Notes: generated from the letters alone by a model not told the origin. A DNA stretch of 7,656 nucleotides from Prevotellaceae bacterium UBA6858 (GCA_002451695.1 DKDC01000004.1:69339-76994); one strand, 5' to 3'. Positions 1 through 7,246 are shown, counted from the first letter of the stretch. Numbers and translations: made by a program.

Positions 1-2
1 CA

Positions 3-65
3 GACATAATTTTTCCTGCATAGGACATGGTTTTTCCCAAGTCCTATGTGGTTTTTTCCACATCC
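3..65 (-). repeat. Array of three degenerate 21-bp tandem repeats (left array)
   Basis: Three consecutive 21-bp units (3-23, 24-44, 45-65) share a GACAT/TATGT start and a run of five or six T. The T-runs begin at 10, 31 and 52, exactly 21 bp apart. Read on the minus strand each unit has a GAAAAA-type core and resembles the units at 7395-7457, so it is the same family in the opposite orientation. The array may continue left of the window. Reading the minus strand in the repeat phase gives heptads such as DLGKTMS and YAGKIMS, but a TAG stop at 46-44 interrupts the frame, so a coding role is unlikely. No function is assigned. Confidence 0.75.
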
Positions 66-155
66 AGGAAACACATTGCCGCGGCACACGTCGCCGTTCA
101 CGGCTTTTACGGCAAAAATAGCGTACTCCGCAGCCATTTTTCCGCGCATAAATGA

Positions 156-185
156 CTGATAAGTGAAAGGAAAGCACTAATTTTG
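156..185 (+). promoter_or_regulatory. Probable Bacteroidetes-type promoter of tig
   Basis: TAATTTTG at 178-185 matches the Bacteroidetes -7 consensus TAnnTTTG. A CTG at 156-158, one base off the -33 TTG, lies 19 bp upstream, which is the usual spacing. Transcription would start near 190, leaving a leader of roughly 100 nt before the ATG at 291. The last 30 nt of that leader are AT-rich with no Shine-Dalgarno, as is common in this phylum. The position also excludes the in-frame TTG at 183 as a start codon, because it is part of the -7 box. Confidence 0.6.
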
Positions 186-290
186 CAAGCAATTTGGCGG
201 CTCTGCACAATACACGCAGGAGATGCCGCGACAGTCAGCGGGAAAGTTTCCCCGAGCAACAAAGCAACAATTAATTACACATTACATAAA

Positions 291-1649
291 ATGGACATCA
301 AATTCGAGAATATTGACAAGGTGAGCGGCAAGCTCACAGTAAAAGTTACTCCCGAAGACTATCAGGAAGGACTTGAAAAGTCTCTCAAAGATTTCCGCCG
401 CAAAGCCAACATGAAAGGCTTCCGCCCCGGATGCGTGCCTATGGGCCTCGTCAAGAAGCTCTACGGCCCCGAAGCAAAGGCAGAGGAAGTTTCAAAGGCT
501 GTCAACAAGGCTATATCCGACTATTTCAAAGAAAACAATATCAATGTGCTCGGCCATGTGCTGCCCAACAGCGAACAGAAGGAGCAGGACTACAAGGACC
601 GCGACGATTTCGAATACATAATGGACGTTGCCATAGAGCCGGAAATCAACATTTCGCTCGACAAGAAAGACAAGCTGCCATACTACGACATCGAGGTGAG
701 CGACAAGTTTGTTGACGAGAGGATAAACGAAATGCTCATGGCGCACGGCACATTCGAGCAGGTGGGCGAATACCAAAAAGGCGACTACATGAAGGGCGAC
801 CTCGTTGAGGTTGGGGCTGCCGAGGGTGCAGAACCGCTGAAAGTGGAAGGTGTGCTCATCTCACCCGAATACGTGAAGGACGAAGAGCAGAAAAAGCTCT
901 TTGACGGCGCGAAGAAAGACGACGTGCTCACGCTCAGGCCCGCCGCCCTCTATGGCGATGAGACACAGGCTGCGTCAATGCTGAAGATAAAGAAGGAGGA
1001 GCTGAAGAACCACGACGGGAACTTCACCTACACCATAACGGAAATAAACCGACGCAAGCCCGCAGAGCTTAACCAGGAGTTCTTCGACAACGCCCTCGGC
1101 AAGGATGCCGTGAAGGACGAGAAGGAGTTCCGCGAGAAAGTGCGCGAGGAATACAACAAGGCACAGGCCGGCAACGCCGACTACAAGTTCTTCGAGGATC
1201 TGCGCGTGTATTCGCTCAAAAAGGCAGGCAAGCTCGAATTTTCCGAGCCTCTGCTCAAACGCCTCATGAAGGAGAACAATCCTGACAAGGACGACAAATA
1301 CATAGACGACAACTACGCCGGCGCAACCGAGCAGCTGAAATGGCAGCTCGTGCGCGACCGCCTTGCCATAGCGGCCGGCATAAAGGTTGAGGACGCAGAC
1401 GTGCGCGATATGGCAAAAACACGCACACGCCGCCAGTTTGCCGCATACGGAATGCAGCTCCCCGACGAGCTTGTTGAGAAGTACGCAGAAAAGTCGCTCA
1501 AGGAGGACAACCAGATTGAGGAGATTTTCTACGAGGTTCTCAGCGAAAAGCTGATAGCTGCATACAAGGAAAAAGTCACCCTCGGGCACAAGAAAATTTC
1601 GCTCGAGGACTTTGACAAACTCGTGAAGGAAGAACAGGAGAAGAAATAA
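291..1649 (+). CDS. tig: Trigger factor, ribosome-associated chaperone
   Basis: Cytoplasmic chaperone that docks at the ribosome exit tunnel and shields nascent chains. The 452-residue product has the usual length. Residues 1-115 form the ribosome-binding domain with the signature GFRPGCVP at 43-50, whose F44-R45 contact ribosomal protein L23 in E. coli. Residues about 150-255 occupy the FKBP-type PPIase position but lack the usual IPGFE-like core, so isomerase activity is doubtful. Residues about 258-452 are the charged helical C-terminal chaperone domain, ending in a Lys/Glu-rich tail. The frame is open 36 codons further upstream, but the ATG at 291 is chosen because MDIKFENIDK begins the conserved domain and the upstream TTG lies inside the promoter. 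The gene stands alone and ends at a hairpin facing the convergent antiporter gene. Family assignment is firm; loss of PPIase activity is inferred. Confidence 0.96.
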   Translation: MDIKFENIDKVSGKLTVKVTPEDYQEGLEKSLKDFRRKANMKGFRPGCVPMGLVKKLYGPEAKAEEVSKAVNKAISDYFKENNINVLGHVLPNSEQKEQDYKDRDDFEYIMDVAIEPEINISLDKKDKLPYYDIEVSDKFVDERINEMLMAHGTFEQVGEYQKGDYMKGDLVEVGAAEGAEPLKVEGVLISPEYVKDEEQKKLFDGAKKDDVLTLRPAALYGDETQAASMLKIKKEELKNHDGNFTYTITEINRRKPAELNQEFFDNALGKDAVKDEKEFREKVREEYNKAQAGNADYKFFEDLRVYSLKKAGKLEFSEPLLKRLMKENNPDKDDKYIDDNYAGATEQLKWQLVRDRLAIAAGIKVEDADVRDMAKTRTRRQFAAYGMQLPDELVEKYAEKSLKEDNQIEEIFYEVLSEKLIAAYKEKVTLGHKKISLEDFDKLVKEEQEKK

Positions 1650-1668
1650 GCGCTCCATAGCAAGCACA

Positions 1669-1705
1669 AACAAGGCGGGACATTTTTGAAGTGTCCCGCC
1701 TTGTT
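1669..1705. terminator. Shared hairpin terminator between tig and the antiporter gene
   Basis: A perfect 14-bp inverted repeat (1669-1682 with 1692-1705, core CAAGGCGGGACA/TGTCCCGCCTTG) has a 9-nt loop. It begins 20 nt after the tig stop and ends 20 nt from the antiporter stop, so it can serve both converging transcripts. The outer A/T pairs provide only short U-tracts on either strand, so efficiency is uncertain. Confidence 0.8.
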
Positions 1706-1724
1706 CATTGAACGGCATTCATTT

Positions 1725-3986
1725 TTATATCCTTACATTTTCGGCAATCAGCCTTTTGAGCGAATTTTTCTCGCCCACAAGCCACACAAGGTCTCCGTCG
1801 CGGAACACACGCGAGGGCGAGGGCAGTCCGAGAGCCTCCCTGCCCTCCTCGAAGCCCACAATCATGCAGCGGTAGTCCTCGCGCAAGCCGCTTTCACGCA
1901 CAGTCTTTCCGCAAAGCGGCGATGCCGCGCCGACTGAAATGCACTTCAACTGCATCTGCCTCTGTTCCGGGGCGATGTCTGCACGAACCACAGCCTCCGA
2001 CATTCTGGACGCAAAAACCTTCAACTGCTCGTCGTTGCCAATTACCTCAAGGCGGTCGCCGGGGTAAACCTGCTCGTTTGCCGTGGGTATGTTGTGGCGC
2101 ACCCCGCCGCGCAATATCGACGACACCATTATGCCGTATTTGCGGCTGAAATCAAGGTCGGCGAGCGACTTTCCCGCCCACGCCGTGTTTTCCGGCACGT
2201 CAAGGTCGGCAATGTGTATCTCACGCGAAAGAAGATGGTTTGCGTAAAGCGGCTTCACCTTGCCGTGGACCTCAGCCTGCAAGTCGCGTGAGCGCAGGTT
2301 CTGGAAAAACACCCTCTCTATGGCTATGCTGTAAAGCTTTATCCGTTTTGAGCGCATCATGAGCGCAACAAGCGCCATTGCCAAAGCAAAGTGAACCCAG
2401 CTTGCAAAGGGCGACACATAGTTTATTATGTAATAAACGTACACACTGGCGAGCAGAAACCTCACGAGTATGGTCATGGAAAGCAGAAAACGCCCTCCCG
2501 GCAAATTCCTTCGCCATATCTGCCGGTATTCCTCGGAATGGTTCTTGCGCATCACAATGGCCCGCAGGAACGGGGAAAGAAGCACTATGGTCAGGAGCGC
2601 ACACACGGCATTCCCCACCCAATGGCTCATAGTGTGGCGGAAGAACGGGAGGAAGAAGCTGAGCATTATCGCCGTTATCGCCACGCACAAAATGGAATAT
2701 GCGGCAATCTGCTTGAGCAAAGCCGCAATCAGCCGCTTCCACGCGCTTCCCTCCTGCGCCGCCTTGTGCTGCGAGGGCTGCTTGTCAAGCACTGCCATAA
2801 GTCTTGCCGGGGTTATCCTGCGCACCAGACCGTATGCCGCCGGCGCGCTTTTAATCATGTAGGGCGTGAGGAATGTTGTAATCACCGAAACTGCGACAAC
2901 TATCGGATAAATAAAGCCGCTTATCACGTGGAGGGACATTCCGAGCGAGGCTATAATAAAGGCGAACTCCCCGATTTGCGCCATGCTGAAACCGCTTTGC
3001 AACGCGCCCTTCAGCGACTGCCCCGAAAGAATAAAGCCGAAAGAGCCGAAAACCGCCTGCCCGGCAAGTATGGTGAGGGTTATAAGCAGAATCGGCAGCC
3101 AATACTGCGTGAGGATTGCCGGGTCAACGAGCATTCCCACGGAAACGAAAAACACCGCCCCGAAAAGGTCTTTAACCGGGCTAACAATCTTCTCTATGGT
3201 TTCGGCTTCAACTGTCTCGGCAAAGATGCTGCCCATCATGAACGCGCCAAACGCCGCGCTGTATCCCAACTTCACCGCCAGCACAACCATGGCAAAGCAA
3301 AAGCCCACCGAAACCACAAGCAGGGTTTCCTTGCCTATCCACCTGCGGTTTTTGCGCAATATGAGCGGCACGACAAACACACCCACGAGAAAAAGCAAGG
3401 CGAGGTAAAACAAAAGTCTCATAAGGCTGTCAACCACCGTCATGCCGTCGAAATCCTTACTTACGGCGAGCGTGGAAAGTATCACCATCAGCAAAATGCC
3501 GAGAATGTCTTCGAGAACAAGCACGCTCAACACATTCGAGGCAAACTTCTGGCTGCGCAGCCCAAGGTCGTCAAAAGCCTTGTATATGATTGTCGTGGAA
3601 CTCATGGCAAGCATTCCGCCAAGAAAAAGGCTGTCCATCCTGCCCCAGCCAAACGCGTGTCCCAAAAGCGAACCAAGCATGCTCATGGCGGAGATTATCG
3701 TTACAGCCGCTATAATGGGCGAACTGCCCATTTTCATAATCTTCTTGAAGCTGAACTCTATTCCCAGAGTGAACATAAGGAATATCACGCCGATGTTTCC
3801 CCATGTCTCAACCGAACCGAGGTCGCTAACCGTGGGCATATAGGGCATATGCGGCCCGGCAAGAAACCCCGCCACGATATAGCCCAGCACCAGCGGCTGC
3901 CTGAGGCGTTTGAAAATTAAAGTTACCGCTCCCGCCAGCACAAGGATGAGTGCGAGGTCGTAAATAATCTTTGGCAGATGTTCCAT
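1725..3986 (-). CDS. Cation:proton antiporter, Kef/CPA2 family, with tandem C-terminal RCK_C domains
   Basis: Predicted inner-membrane exchanger of a monovalent cation (K+ or Na+) for protons. Residues about 5-380 form the Na+/H+ exchanger membrane domain with a dozen or so hydrophobic segments. Family marks are PLVLGYIVAGFLAGP (31-45), SSTTIIYKAFDDLG (129-142), an Glu159-Asp160 pair in LEDILGI where related transporters carry the ion-binding acid, and FGAVFFVSVGMLVDP (275-289). Residues about 426-545 add four more hydrophobic segments. Residues about 586-665 and 678-750 look like two TrkA-C/RCK_C regulatory domains; no nucleotide-binding RCK_N Rossmann motif (GxGxxG) is visible. The start MEHLPKIIYD precedes the first membrane segment directly. 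It is the last gene of the minus-strand block, 87 bp after pepT, with a hairpin between. Substrate ion and ligand cannot be read from the sequence, so no gene symbol is given. Confidence 0.92.
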   Translation of the reverse strand: MEHLPKIIYDLALILVLAGAVTLIFKRLRQPLVLGYIVAGFLAGPHMPYMPTVSDLGSVETWGNIGVIFLMFTLGIEFSFKKIMKMGSSPIIAAVTIISAMSMLGSLLGHAFGWGRMDSLFLGGMLAMSSTTIIYKAFDDLGLRSQKFASNVLSVLVLEDILGILLMVILSTLAVSKDFDGMTVVDSLMRLLFYLALLFLVGVFVVPLILRKNRRWIGKETLLVVSVGFCFAMVVLAVKLGYSAAFGAFMMGSIFAETVEAETIEKIVSPVKDLFGAVFFVSVGMLVDPAILTQYWLPILLITLTILAGQAVFGSFGFILSGQSLKGALQSGFSMAQIGEFAFIIASLGMSLHVISGFIYPIVVAVSVITTFLTPYMIKSAPAAYGLVRRITPARLMAVLDKQPSQHKAAQEGSAWKRLIAALLKQIAAYSILCVAITAIMLSFFLPFFRHTMSHWVGNAVCALLTIVLLSPFLRAIVMRKNHSEEYRQIWRRNLPGGRFLLSMTILVRFLLASVYVYYIINYVSPFASWVHFALAMALVALMMRSKRIKLYSIAIERVFFQNLRSRDLQAEVHGKVKPLYANHLLSREIHIADLDVPENTAWAGKSLADLDFSRKYGIMVSSILRGGVRHNIPTANEQVYPGDRLEVIGNDEQLKVFASRMSEAVVRADIAPEQRQMQLKCISVGAASPLCGKTVRESGLREDYRCMIVGFEEGREALGLPSPSRVFRDGDLVWLVGEKNSLKRLIAENVRI

Positions 3987-3995
3987 TATGCTTGT

Positions 3996-4046
3996 AAATT
4001 AAAAGCGAAGGCGGCACGGGTAACTGCAACCCCTCACCGCCCTCGC
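3996..4046 (-). terminator. Intrinsic terminator (or attenuator) after pepT
   Basis: On the minus strand a 10-bp GC-rich stem with one G-U pair (4046-4037 with 4014-4005) encloses an inner GGGT/ACCC stem and a 7-nt loop. TTTTAATTT follows at once (4004-3996). This is a good rho-independent terminator for pepT, starting 27 nt after its stop. Its T-run ends only 9 nt before the antiporter ATG, and no consensus TAnnTTTG box is visible between the two genes. It may therefore act as a leaky terminator or leader hairpin for the antiporter. Confidence 0.75.
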
Positions 4047-4073
4047 GCTTTGCTTTGTACCGTTTTCCTTATA

Positions 4074-5303
4074 TCAATCGTTGTATTGCGCGGTGAGCTC
4101 GCAAATCTTCACAATGGTCTTCATCGCCTTTTCCATTGACTGCACGGGAACGAACTCATACGGTCCGTGGAAATTGATGCCTCCCGCAAAAATGTTGGGG
4201 CATGGAAGTCCTTTGAAAGACAACTGCGCACCGTCGGTGCCGCCCCTTATGGCACGCACCTTTGGCGACAGTCCGACCTCCTGCATTGCCTTTATCACGA
4301 TGTCGATTATGTGGATTACCGGCTCTATCTTCTCGACCATATTATAGTATGAATCGGAGATTTCCACTGTTGCCGTCCCCTCGCCGTACTTTGCGTTGAG
4401 TTTCCCAACAAGTTCGCGGAAAAATTCCTTGCGCGCCTCAAACTTTTTGCGGTCGTGGTCGCGTATTATGTAGCTTACCGCTGCGCTCTCAACGCATCCC
4501 TCGACACCCGTGAGATGATAAAACCCTTCGTAGTCCTGGGTTGTTTCGGGAGTTTCGGCATCCGGCACGGACTGTATCAGTTCGGCGGCAATGCGACCCG
4601 CGTTTTTCATTTTCCCCTTGGCATATCCGGGATGCACGCTCACGCCGGTGATTTTCACCTTTGCCGAAGCGGCGTTGAAGTTCTCGTATTCAATCTCGCC
4701 CACTTCGCCGCCGTCCATAGTGTAAGCCCAATCGCAGCCGAAACGCTCTACATCGAAAAGGTGCGCCCCCATGCCGATTTCCTCGTCAGGGTTGAAGCCC
4801 ATGCGTATTTTGCCGTGTTTCACTTCGGGATGCTCCCTGAGCCACACCATTGCCTGCACAATTTCGGCTATGCCGGCCTTGTCGTCAGCCCCGAGCAGTG
4901 TGTTTCCGTCCGTAACTATCAAATCCTCGCCCTTGTGCGGCAGCAGTTCGGGGAACATCTTGGGTGAAAGCACACGGCCGCTGCTTTCGGAAAGCAGAAT
5001 GTCGCCCCCGTCATAATTTTTCACTATGCGCGGCTTTATCCCCGCCCCGCTGCAATCGGGACTTGTGTCGTAGTGGGAGATGAAGCCTATTGTGGGAGTT
5101 TTCTTGTCGGTGTTGGCGGGCAAGGTTGCGTATATGTAGCCGTGCTTGTCAAGATACACATCGTCAAACCCGAGTTCCTCCAGTTGTTCCTTCAAATGCT
5201 CCGCAAACACAAGCTGTTTCGGCGTGCTGGGAGTGGTGTCTGCCGTTTCGCTCGACTGGGTGTCGTAGCCTACGTAGTCTAAAAAGCGTTCTGTCAAGTC
5301 CAT
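4074..5303 (-). CDS. pepT: Peptidase T, aminotripeptidase (M20B)
   Basis: Cytoplasmic dinuclear-zinc aminopeptidase that removes the N-terminal residue from tripeptides, a late step in peptide use. The 409-residue product matches the roughly 408-residue E. coli enzyme. All expected active-site groups are visible: zinc ligand H77 with D79 in SHYDTSPD, bridging D140 in LLGADDKAG, catalytic base E174 and ligand E175 in NPDEEIG, D197 in TMDGG, and H379 in NFHG. H224 in VSVHPG sits in the lid/dimerisation domain, and RGGTDG at 353-358 is also conserved. The ATG at 5303 is preceded by AAAGGA, a reasonable ribosome site about 9 nt away, and by a -7 box. The gene starts 44 bp after pyrD, so it may be expressed both from its own promoter and by readthrough. 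No truncation or missing residue is seen. Confidence 0.97.
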   Translation of the reverse strand: MDLTERFLDYVGYDTQSSETADTTPSTPKQLVFAEHLKEQLEELGFDDVYLDKHGYIYATLPANTDKKTPTIGFISHYDTSPDCSGAGIKPRIVKNYDGGDILLSESSGRVLSPKMFPELLPHKGEDLIVTDGNTLLGADDKAGIAEIVQAMVWLREHPEVKHGKIRMGFNPDEEIGMGAHLFDVERFGCDWAYTMDGGEVGEIEYENFNAASAKVKITGVSVHPGYAKGKMKNAGRIAAELIQSVPDAETPETTQDYEGFYHLTGVEGCVESAAVSYIIRDHDRKKFEARKEFFRELVGKLNAKYGEGTATVEISDSYYNMVEKIEPVIHIIDIVIKAMQEVGLSPKVRAIRGGTDGAQLSFKGLPCPNIFAGGINFHGPYEFVPVQSMEKAMKTIVKICELTAQYND

Positions 5304-5323
5304 TTCTTGTTCCTTTAATGCTC

Positions 5324-5331
5324 CAAAGTTA
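5324..5331 (-). promoter_or_regulatory. -7 box of a probable pepT promoter
   Basis: TAACTTTG on the minus strand is a perfect TAnnTTTG match in the AT-rich gap between pyrD and pepT, 20 nt upstream of the pepT ATG. The predicted leader would be only about a dozen nt and still contains the AAAGGA ribosome site. No clear TTG -33 box is seen at 19-21 bp; a GTG at about 22 bp is the nearest candidate, inside the end of pyrD. Confidence 0.55.
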
Positions 5332-5347
5332 GGAATTTATTGCGAAT

Positions 5348-6256
5348 TTACCGCACAGCCCCGATTATTTCGTCAACCGACTTGCAGCCGTGGTTGTCGA
5401 GCCAGCGGCTTATGCCCTCCGCCATTTCGCCGGCTATCGCCGGGTTCAGGAAGTTTGCCGTGCCTATCTCGACGGCTTTCGCCCCCGCCATGAGAAACTC
5501 CACGGCATCCTCGGGCGAGCTTATTCCGCCAAGACCTATCACGGGGATTTTCACCGCCCGGGCAACCTCCCACACCATTCTCACCGCCACAGGCTTCACC
5601 GCAGGTCCCGAAAGTCCGCCGGTCTTTATGCTGAGCCTCATCCTGCGGCGTTCTATGTCTATCGCCATTCCCATAAGGGTGTTTATGAGTGAAACCGCGT
5701 CAGCCCCGGCAGCCTCGACAGCCCGGGCTATTTCGGAAATGTCGGTTACGTTGGGCGACAGCTTCACGATAACCGGCTTGGCGTATGCCTTGCGCACAGC
5801 CGAAACCACACTTGCCGCGCCCTCGGGCGTAACCCCGAACGCCATGCCGCCGTTTTTCACGTTGGGGCATGATATGTTAAGCTCTATGCAAGGGATTTTG
5901 TCAAGCCCGGCAAGGCGCGAGGCACACTCGGCATAGTTCTCCGGCGACGACCCCGCCACGTTCACAATAACGTTTGTGCCGAGTTTTTTTATGCGCGGAT
6001 ATATCTTTTCCACGAAATAGTCAACCCCTTTGTTTTGAAGCCCCACACAGTTGAGCATACCCGCCGGCGTTTCAGCCATGCGCGGATATGGGTTGCCCTC
6101 GCGGGGAGTGAGCGTAGTGCCTTTCACTATAATTCCGCCGAGTTTCGAGAAATCCACAAAATCGGCGAACTCCGGCCCGTAGCCGAATGTACCCGAAGCG
6201 GTAAGCACCGGGTTGCGGAACTCAATGCCCGCTATGTTGGTAGTCAGTTGAGCCAT
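5348..6256 (-). CDS. pyrD: Dihydroorotate dehydrogenase B, catalytic subunit
   Basis: Catalytic FMN subunit of the class 1B dihydroorotate dehydrogenase, which oxidises dihydroorotate to orotate in pyrimidine synthesis and passes electrons to PyrK. The 302-residue TIM-barrel protein has the class 1 length and no membrane-targeting extension. Visible motifs are ASGTFGYG (20-27), VKGTT with K45 near FMN, ELNISCPNVK with catalytic Cys130 (class 2 enzymes have Ser), VKLSPN with K165, INT (191-193), TGGLSGPA (212-219) and the phosphate-binding GLGGI (241-245). The ATG at 6256 is chosen because MAQLTTNIAG begins the domain; the longer open frame upstream only reads through pyrK out of frame. The first 13 bp overlap the end of pyrK, implying translational coupling of the two subunits. 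The class 1B assignment is supported by both Cys130 and the adjacent pyrK. Confidence 0.97.
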   Translation of the reverse strand: MAQLTTNIAGIEFRNPVLTASGTFGYGPEFADFVDFSKLGGIIVKGTTLTPREGNPYPRMAETPAGMLNCVGLQNKGVDYFVEKIYPRIKKLGTNVIVNVAGSSPENYAECASRLAGLDKIPCIELNISCPNVKNGGMAFGVTPEGAASVVSAVRKAYAKPVIVKLSPNVTDISEIARAVEAAGADAVSLINTLMGMAIDIERRRMRLSIKTGGLSGPAVKPVAVRMVWEVARAVKIPVIGLGGISSPEDAVEFLMAGAKAVEIGTANFLNPAIAGEMAEGISRWLDNHGCKSVDEIIGAVR

Positions 6257-7035
6257 GACAATTTGTTTATGTTGAATATGGGACCTTCCTTGCACACACA
6301 CACATTGTGGCCTTCGGCATTCTGCTCCACGCAGCACAGGCACGCGCCCAAGCCGCACGCCATAAGGTTTTCGAGCGAAGCCTCGCACGCCGTGCCGCTC
6401 TGCGCCGCATACTTCGCCACCGCCACCATCATGGGCTTTGGCCCGCAAGTGGCTATAAGGTCGAACTTTTCGCGCCGCAGCAAACTGTGCTGGGTTACAA
6501 ACCCCTGCTCGCCCGCCGAAGCATCCTCGGTGGTGATGAACACACGTCCGTATTTCGCGAACTCGCCAAGCTGCAAAATGTCCTTTGCCGAGCGTCCGCC
6601 AAGAAGGAAAACAGGCTCAATGCCGCGCTTCAGCAGTTCCTTTCCCAGATAAAGCAGCGGGGCAGTGCCCACACCTCCGCCCACAAGCAGCTCTCGCCCC
6701 ACCTTGCCGCCGCGCTGCGGAAGCGTGAAGCCGTTGCCCAAGGGCAGCACCACATTGGCTGTGTCGCCGGGGTTGAGCGAACAGATGTACGCCGTGCCCC
6801 TGCCCACATTGTGAACCAGAAGCCACAGCTCGTTCCTCCCGCGGTCAACAAAATTCACGGAAATTGGTCTGCGCAGCAAAGGCAGCCCGCCCTCGGCGCA
6901 AGCGCGCACCTGCACAAACTGCCCCGGCAGTATTTCGGGCAGAGCCTTGCCCTCGTCCGTGAGCCTGAGGAGCGAATGCCCCGAAGCGAACCTCTCATTG
7001 GAAACAACTTTAAGGTCGAGAATGTATTTCTTCAT
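6244..7035 (-). CDS. pyrK: Dihydroorotate dehydrogenase B, electron transfer subunit (FAD, [2Fe-2S])
   Basis: Flavin/iron-sulfur subunit that carries electrons from PyrD to NAD+ in the PyrD2-PyrK2 complex of the cytoplasm. The 263-residue product has the family length. Residues 1-105 form the FAD-binding barrel with RRPIS (55-59); about 115-205 form the NAD-binding domain with LLVGGGVGTAPL (117-128) and CGPKPMM (197-203). The C-terminal cluster has the PyrK pattern C227-x4-C232-x2-C235-x12-C248, followed by GPIF. C234 and C246 are extra nearby cysteines. The frame is open for 27 codons upstream, but the ATG at 7035 is used because MKKYILDLKV is the expected N-terminus and the promoter box at 7056-7063 lies within the longer reading. 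It is the first gene of the minus-strand block and overlaps pyrD by 13 bp. Confidence 0.97.
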   Translation of the reverse strand: MKKYILDLKVVSNERFASGHSLLRLTDEGKALPEILPGQFVQVRACAEGGLPLLRRPISVNFVDRGRNELWLLVHNVGRGTAYICSLNPGDTANVVLPLGNGFTLPQRGGKVGRELLVGGGVGTAPLLYLGKELLKRGIEPVFLLGGRSAKDILQLGEFAKYGRVFITTEDASAGEQGFVTQHSLLRREKFDLIATCGPKPMMVAVAKYAAQSGTACEASLENLMACGLGACLCCVEQNAEGHNVCVCKEGPIFNINKLSWLN

Positions 7036-7055
7036 CTTGTAAGTCTTATCACATA

Positions 7056-7085
7056 CAAAGGTAGTCATTTCCCACCAAACCCAAA
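7056..7085 (-). promoter_or_regulatory. Bacteroidetes-type promoter of the pyrK-pyrD operon
   Basis: On the minus strand TACCTTTG (7063-7056) is a perfect -7 box and TTTG (7085-7082) is a matching -33 element, 18 bp apart. The predicted start site near 7049 leaves a leader of only about 14 nt before the pyrK ATG. Such a short leader leaves no room for a riboswitch or PyrR-type attenuator, so any pyrimidine control would have to act at initiation or elsewhere. Confidence 0.7.
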
Positions 7086-7114
7086 AAACTTTCCGTCTGT
7101 CATATTCCCGCCCC

Positions 7115-7155
7115 AATTGCGCGGATTTTGCAATGCTACGGCAATGGTTTGCTGA
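7115..7155 (+). repeat. Degenerate direct repeat, copy A (copy B at 7274-7312)
   Basis: About 38 bp starting AATTGCGCGGATTTTGC match AATTGCGCCGATTTGC at 7274, with roughly seven differences and one small gap, through the shared GGCAAT-GTTTGC block. Weaker similarity extends leftward from both copies into CATA-C-GCCC, which in copy B is the arm of the inverted-repeat element. Copy A could thus be a decayed remnant of the same element, next to the pyr promoter. Confidence 0.55.
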
Positions 7156-7246
7156 TTTTTAGAGATTCATTTCACGCGATGACCACAAGGCGCGTCCAAC
7201 ACGCCACACAAACACCCAACATCCAACTTGTCAGTAAATTCCACTG

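Noticed and set aside
93..108. Short hairpin GCCGT-TC-ACGGC followed by TTTT, a possible terminator of a gene to the left
   Set aside because: The stem is only 5 bp with a 2-nt loop, and no reading frame ends convincingly before it on the plus strand.
183..290. A 36-residue N-terminal extension of trigger factor from TTG at 183
   Set aside because: The TTG is the end of the -7 promoter box, so it would not be in the transcript. The extension has no family similarity, and the domain begins exactly at the ATG at 291.
975..1718. A 247-codon open frame on the minus strand opposite tig
   Set aside because: It is the complement of the Lys/Glu-rich trigger factor gene, giving a Leu/Phe/Val-rich artefact. 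It crosses the terminator hairpin and has no plausible start signals.
2391..3920. A 509-codon open frame on the plus strand, opposite the antiporter gene
   Set aside because: It lies wholly antisense to a clear membrane transporter. Its translation is rich in His, Arg, Lys and Asn with no recognisable domain, as expected from the complement of a hydrophobic coding sequence with biased third positions.
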